A stretch of 64,000 nt of DNA from JADGRB01 sp036267635 (GTDB taxonomy: Bacteria; Myxococcota_A; Polyangia; Fen-1088), in NCBI GenBank assembly GCA_036267635.1, contig DATAVR010000036.1, forward strand, positions 1-64,000. Reading direction: 5' to 3'. The notes under the pieces are model-generated. The model worked only from the letters and a program-made list of their open reading frames with translations. It had not been told where the DNA came from and made no database searches. This document shows positions 61,333-64,000 of the stretch, piece by piece. Each line of letters opens with the position of its first letter. The first letter of the stretch is position 1. The translations under genes were made by a program, and so were the position numbers.

Positions 61333-62642
61333 GGCGCCACCGCCGTTTGCAGTCCGTTCAACGTCGGCGTGACCGGGACGATCGTTCCGTCGCTGTTGAA
61401 CGACATCCGATCGATGCAGGTCTCGCGGTGCGTCCCGTCGCCGCCCGGGATCTTGAAGCGGTGGTAGACGATGTAGTACTCGTCGCGCCCCGGGATGGCG
61501 AGGACGGTGTTGCCGCCGGGACCGAGGATCCCGAGCGTCGGATTCTGGCTCAGGATGACACCGAGGCGCGTGAAGGGACCGGTGGGGGACTGCGCCTTGG
61601 CGTAGGCGACCTGGTAGGTGGCGTTGCGCGTGTCCCCCTCCGACCATTGCAGGTAGTAGGTGCCGTCGCGCTCGAACATCACGCTCCCCTCGACGACGCC
61701 GCTGGCGCCGCTGGGGGTGATGTTGGCCGGCGTGCCGACGAGCGAGATCATGTCGGCGCCGAGCTTCACGACGCGCGCGCCGCTGCTTCCGCTGCCGAAA
61801 TAGAGGTAGTTGGTTCCGTCGTCGTCGGTGAACAGATAGGGATCGATCGAGTGGGTGCCGTACGCGGTGGTGGCGATGAGCGGATGGCCGAGCGCGTCCT
61901 TGAACGGCCCGACGGGCGACGACGCCGTGGCGACGCCGATCTGCTGATCGGCGCAGAAGTAGAAGTAGTAGGTGCTGCCGACGCGGGTGATCGTGGGCGC
62001 CCAGGCGTGGCCCGTCGCCCAGGTCAGATCGCGCGGCAGGTCGAGGATGACGCCGCGATCGGTCCAGTCGACGAGGTTGGTCGACGAGAAGACGCTGAAG
62101 GTGGTCGACGTCCAGTTGGCGAAGCCGTCGGTGGTTGGATAGATGTAGTAGACGCCGTCGAAGAGGGCGATCTGCGGATCAGCGTTGAGTCCGGACAGGA
62201 CGGGGTTGTTGGTTCCCGCCAGCGAGGGGGCGTCGGGGCTCCCGGCGTCGACGGTGCCATGGCCCGCCTGCCCGCCGCTCCCGTGACCGGCGCCGCCGCC
62301 GGCGTGTCCACCGGCGCCGCCTGTCGGGCCACCACCGGAGCCACCACGCGCGCCGGCCGCGCCGCTTCCGCCTCCACCCGCTCCGCCGCCCACCCCGGCT
62401 GCTCCGCCAGCGGTTCCCTCGTTACCGGTCGCCGCACCGCTCCCCCCGGTGGCGCCTCCGGTCGCGGAGCTTCCGCCACCGCCGCCAGTCGCGCCACCAG
62501 CCGCGCTCGCACCGCCTGAGCCGGTCGCGCCACCGTTGCCGGCGGTAGACGAAGTCCCGCCGCTCGAGCAGCCGAGCGCTGCCGCCAGCCCACCCATCAG
62601 CAGAACGCGGGCGCTCCGGAGGAGGGCCGTGGAAATGCGCAT
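61329..62642 (-). CDS. GH43 glycosidase lipoprotein with N-terminal Gly-rich linker
   Basis: 437 residues from ATG 62642. Lipobox LAAALGC, then ~115 residues of Gly/Ala/Ser linker, then the GH43 five-bladed propeller: LNADPQIALFDGVYYIYPTT, SIDPYLFTDDDGTNYLYFG, GVVEGSVMFERDGTYYLQW with base Asp, transition-state Asp and acid Glu positions. Acts on arabinan or xylan side chains, possibly with the product of the overlapping next gene. Here the anchor is N-terminal, opposite to that of the partner. An upstream frame extension (to 62726) carries no signal and is not used. Confidence 0.9.
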   Translation of the reverse strand: MRISTALLRSARVLLMGGLAAALGCSSGGTSSTAGNGGATGSGGASAAGGATGGGGGSSATGGATGGSGAATGNEGTAGGAAGVGGGAGGGGSGAAGARGGSGGGPTGGAGGHAGGGAGHGSGGQAGHGTVDAGSPDAPSLAGTNNPVLSGLNADPQIALFDGVYYIYPTTDGFANWTSTTFSVFSSTNLVDWTDRGVILDLPRDLTWATGHAWAPTITRVGSTYYFYFCADQQIGVATASSPVGPFKDALGHPLIATTAYGTHSIDPYLFTDDDGTNYLYFGSGSSGARVVKLGADMISLVGTPANITPSGASGVVEGSVMFERDGTYYLQWSEGDTRNATYQVAYAKAQSPTGPFTRLGVILSQNPTLGILGPGGNTVLAIPGRDEYYIVYHRFKIPGGDGTHRETCIDRMSFNSDGTIVPVTPTLNGLQTAVAP

Positions 62643-62724
62643 CAGCCTGTTAAGGGCCGGGCGGCGCGATTGTGGTGCGTTGTATAATCGTCGAGCCCGC
62701 GTGGGGGTTTCATCCTGGACGGTC

Positions 62725-63243
62725 ATGCTCGGCGATCTCCGGGGCGCGGCGCCGCTCTCCGGGGAGCTGCGCGCGGAGCTGCTGGCGTTGCGCGCCGGGC
62801 CGGAGCGGGGCGAGCCCTACGGGCGCCGCGCGCTTCATCGCGACGAGGCAGGCGAGGTGATGCTCGCCGGCTGGGGGACGGACGAAGAGTGTGCGCCGCA
62901 CGATCACGCCGGCGGCGTGGGCGTGGTGCGCGTGCTCGACGGCGCGTTCATCGAGACTGACTGGGTGTGGCGCGACGGGATCCTGGCGCGGGGCGCGACC
63001 CGTCGCTGGCAGGCGGGCCAGTCGATCCCGGTGGTCGCCGGCGGGATCCATTCGATGGCCGCCCACGGCGCGGGGACCACGCTGCATCTCTACCGCCCGG
63101 CGATCTCCGGGATGCGGGTGTTCGATCCGGCGCGCCGCCAGACGCTGTCGGTGCGCGACGACTGCGGCGCCTGGGTGCCCCGCGACGAAGCGCTGGTCCT
63201 GGCGCGCGTCGACTGGCAGAAATCGCCAAAGAGCGGGCGATGA
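62725..63243 (+). CDS. cysteine dioxygenase-like cupin
   Basis: 172 residues. Iron ligands H59, H61 (APHDHAGG) and H109 (GGIHSMAAH) match the three-His site of cysteine dioxygenase; Tyr123 (LHLYRPA) corresponds to the family Tyr. The cross-linking Cys of the mammalian enzyme is not at the usual place (Gly/Val), as in many bacterial members. It oxidises a thiol such as cysteine to the sulfinate. It ends in an ATGA overlap with the methyltransferase-type gene, so they are probably co-produced. Confidence 0.82.
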   Translation: MLGDLRGAAPLSGELRAELLALRAGPERGEPYGRRALHRDEAGEVMLAGWGTDEECAPHDHAGGVGVVRVLDGAFIETDWVWRDGILARGATRRWQAGQSIPVVAGGIHSMAAHGAGTTLHLYRPAISGMRVFDPARRQTLSVRDDCGAWVPRDEALVLARVDWQKSPKSGR

Positions 63244-64000
63244 TCTGGATCAGCTACACCACGCGCTACCGCACCGGCAGCGACAAGTTCGCGCGCGCCG
63301 CCGAGACGGTGCGGGAGGAGCTGGCGGCGAAGCACCCCGGCGTCGAGGTCCGTCTCGAGCCGCTGGTCCGCAAAGGGGACTTCGTCGCCGCCCTGGCGCG
63401 GATCGCCAGCGAGGGGAAGCAGCTCGCCGAGCTCCACTTCCTCGGCCACTCGGGGATGTACGGGATCATGTTCGGCTCGGTCGGCTGGCCGGAGCAGTTC
63501 AGCCCGCACGAGTGGCGACAGCTGCGGATCCCGTTCGCCCCCGGCGCCCACGCCTACTTCCACGCCTGCCGCACGGGGCGGTGGTTCGCACCATTTTTTG
63601 CGCGGACCTTCGGCGTGCACGCGCATGGGCATCACGGCTACACCACCGTCTCGACGTCGCCCGATCGGTTCACCTGGGAGCGGCTGCGCTTCGGGGGCGC
63701 GGGGCCGCTCTACCTCATCGCCTGTCCTGGAAAGAAGTCGCACGGGATGCCGGGCGCGCTCACCAAGTATCTCGGCGCGCGGGCGGTGCCGATGGAGGAG
63801 TATGCGCCCGAGGAGACCGGCGGCGACGCGTCGTACGACGCGGTGGCGGCGCTTTACGACAGGGCGTTCGCCGACATTCGCGTGCGCCGCGACGAGTGGC
63901 GCTGGCTGAACGCGCGGCTCGATCGCGCAGCGTTCCCCGGCGGGCGCCCGCGCGTCCTCGACCTCGGCTGCGGAACGGGGGCGCTCCTGCGCGCGCTCGC
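63240..64000 (+). CDS. His/Cys-domain plus SAM methyltransferase (partial, runs off right edge)
   Basis: 253 residues visible, ATG overlapping the previous stop. Residues 1-185 form an unrecognised alpha/beta domain with LHFLGHSGMYG (H70) and YFHACRTGRW (C110), 40 residues apart, a spacing and setting like the His/Cys dyad of CHAT/caspase-fold peptidases; further His-rich VHAHGHHGY follows. From about 198 a class I methyltransferase begins (SYDAVAALYDRAFADI, motif I VLDLGCGTG at 239-247). The C-terminus is cut by the window edge. The peptidase reading is a hypothesis; the methyltransferase part is clear. Confidence 0.75.
   Translation, partial: MIWISYTTRYRTGSDKFARAAETVREELAAKHPGVEVRLEPLVRKGDFVAALARIASEGKQLAELHFLGHSGMYGIMFGSVGWPEQFSPHEWRQLRIPFAPGAHAYFHACRTGRWFAPFFARTFGVHAHGHHGYTTVSTSPDRFTWERLRFGGAGPLYLIACPGKKSHGMPGALTKYLGARAVPMEEYAPEETGGDASYDAVAALYDRAFADIRVRRDEWRWLNARLDRAAFPGGRPRVLDLGCGTGALLRAL

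Overview
The window is a stretch of very GC-rich chromosome from a free-living Gram-negative bacterium, most likely a myxobacterium (Myxococcota) or close relative. The reasons are two eukaryote-like Ser/Thr kinases with C-terminal membrane/periplasmic parts, a PEGA protein, a PilZ protein, an AgmX/PglI-type protein, many lipoproteins with Gly/Ser-rich or Cys-rich regions, a MYXO-CTERM-like C-terminal anchor, and two candidate LexA boxes resembling the Myxococcus type. I see no rRNA, tRNA, CRISPR array, prophage or insertion sequence. Coding density is high, and no gap over 300 bases lacks a gene. Neighbouring genes are often joined by 4-base GTGA or ATGA stop/start overlaps.

Layout. 1-2.9 kb: GT87-type membrane glycosyltransferase genes behind a Rieske/FAD reductase gene. 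3-5.5 kb: small envelope proteins and an RpoH-type sigma factor with a sigma-54-like promoter motif at its 5' end. 5.6-9.75 kb: an overlapping operon of Ser/Thr kinase, Cys-rich lipoprotein and PEGA protein. 9.9-18 kb: phosphofructokinase 1, MEDS-domain protein, TreY (maltooligosyltrehalose synthase), a second Ser/Thr kinase and a zinc glucose-dehydrogenase-like enzyme. 18-21.2 kb: HtrA-like lipoprotein protease with a ChaN-like partner, a 46-residue membrane protein and GreB. 21.3-27.2 kb: phosphofructokinase 2, an ArnT/GT39-like transferase and GlnE in one probable operon. 27.2-30.8 kb: NtrC-type regulator, diguanylate cyclase and hybrid-histidine-kinase-like protein.

30.8-37.1 kb is an SOS mutagenesis cassette (imuA, imuB, dnaE2) with one palindromic LexA-like box before imuA and one before dnaE2; a lipoprotein gene sits between imuB and dnaE2. 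37.1-41.2 kb has a Cys-rich lipoprotein, a Pro-rich membrane protein and a large membrane metallopeptidase with an HEMAH motif. 41.2-47.9 kb has PilZ, an aldo/keto reductase, and a cluster resembling the multi-subunit opine/sarcosine/proline oxidases or HCN synthase (2Fe-2S plus FAD subunit, BFD-like 2Fe-2S subunit, DAO-type FAD subunit). In that cluster the first subunit is open, without a stop, into a periplasmic S41 peptidase through a lipoprotein-type signal sequence. This is the most unusual object in the window. 47.9-54.9 kb: small envelope proteins, an ABC-2 exporter, a BON-domain protein, a lipoprotein and an M48 (Ste24-like) peptidase. 54.9-64 kb: an ammonium transporter, a broken GNAT gene, Gly-rich lipoproteins, NTF2-like and tautomerase proteins, Ohr, two overlapping GH43 genes with opposite surface-anchoring schemes, a cysteine-dioxygenase-like gene, and a partial gene joining a His/Cys-containing domain to a SAM methyltransferase.

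As a whole the window is signalling and envelope oriented: phosphorylation, c-di-GMP, alternative sigma factors and secreted proteins around a core of carbon (PFK, TreY, GDH), nitrogen (GlnE, Amt) and DNA-damage (ImuA/ImuB/DnaE2) functions. All functions are read from motifs by eye; no database search was run.
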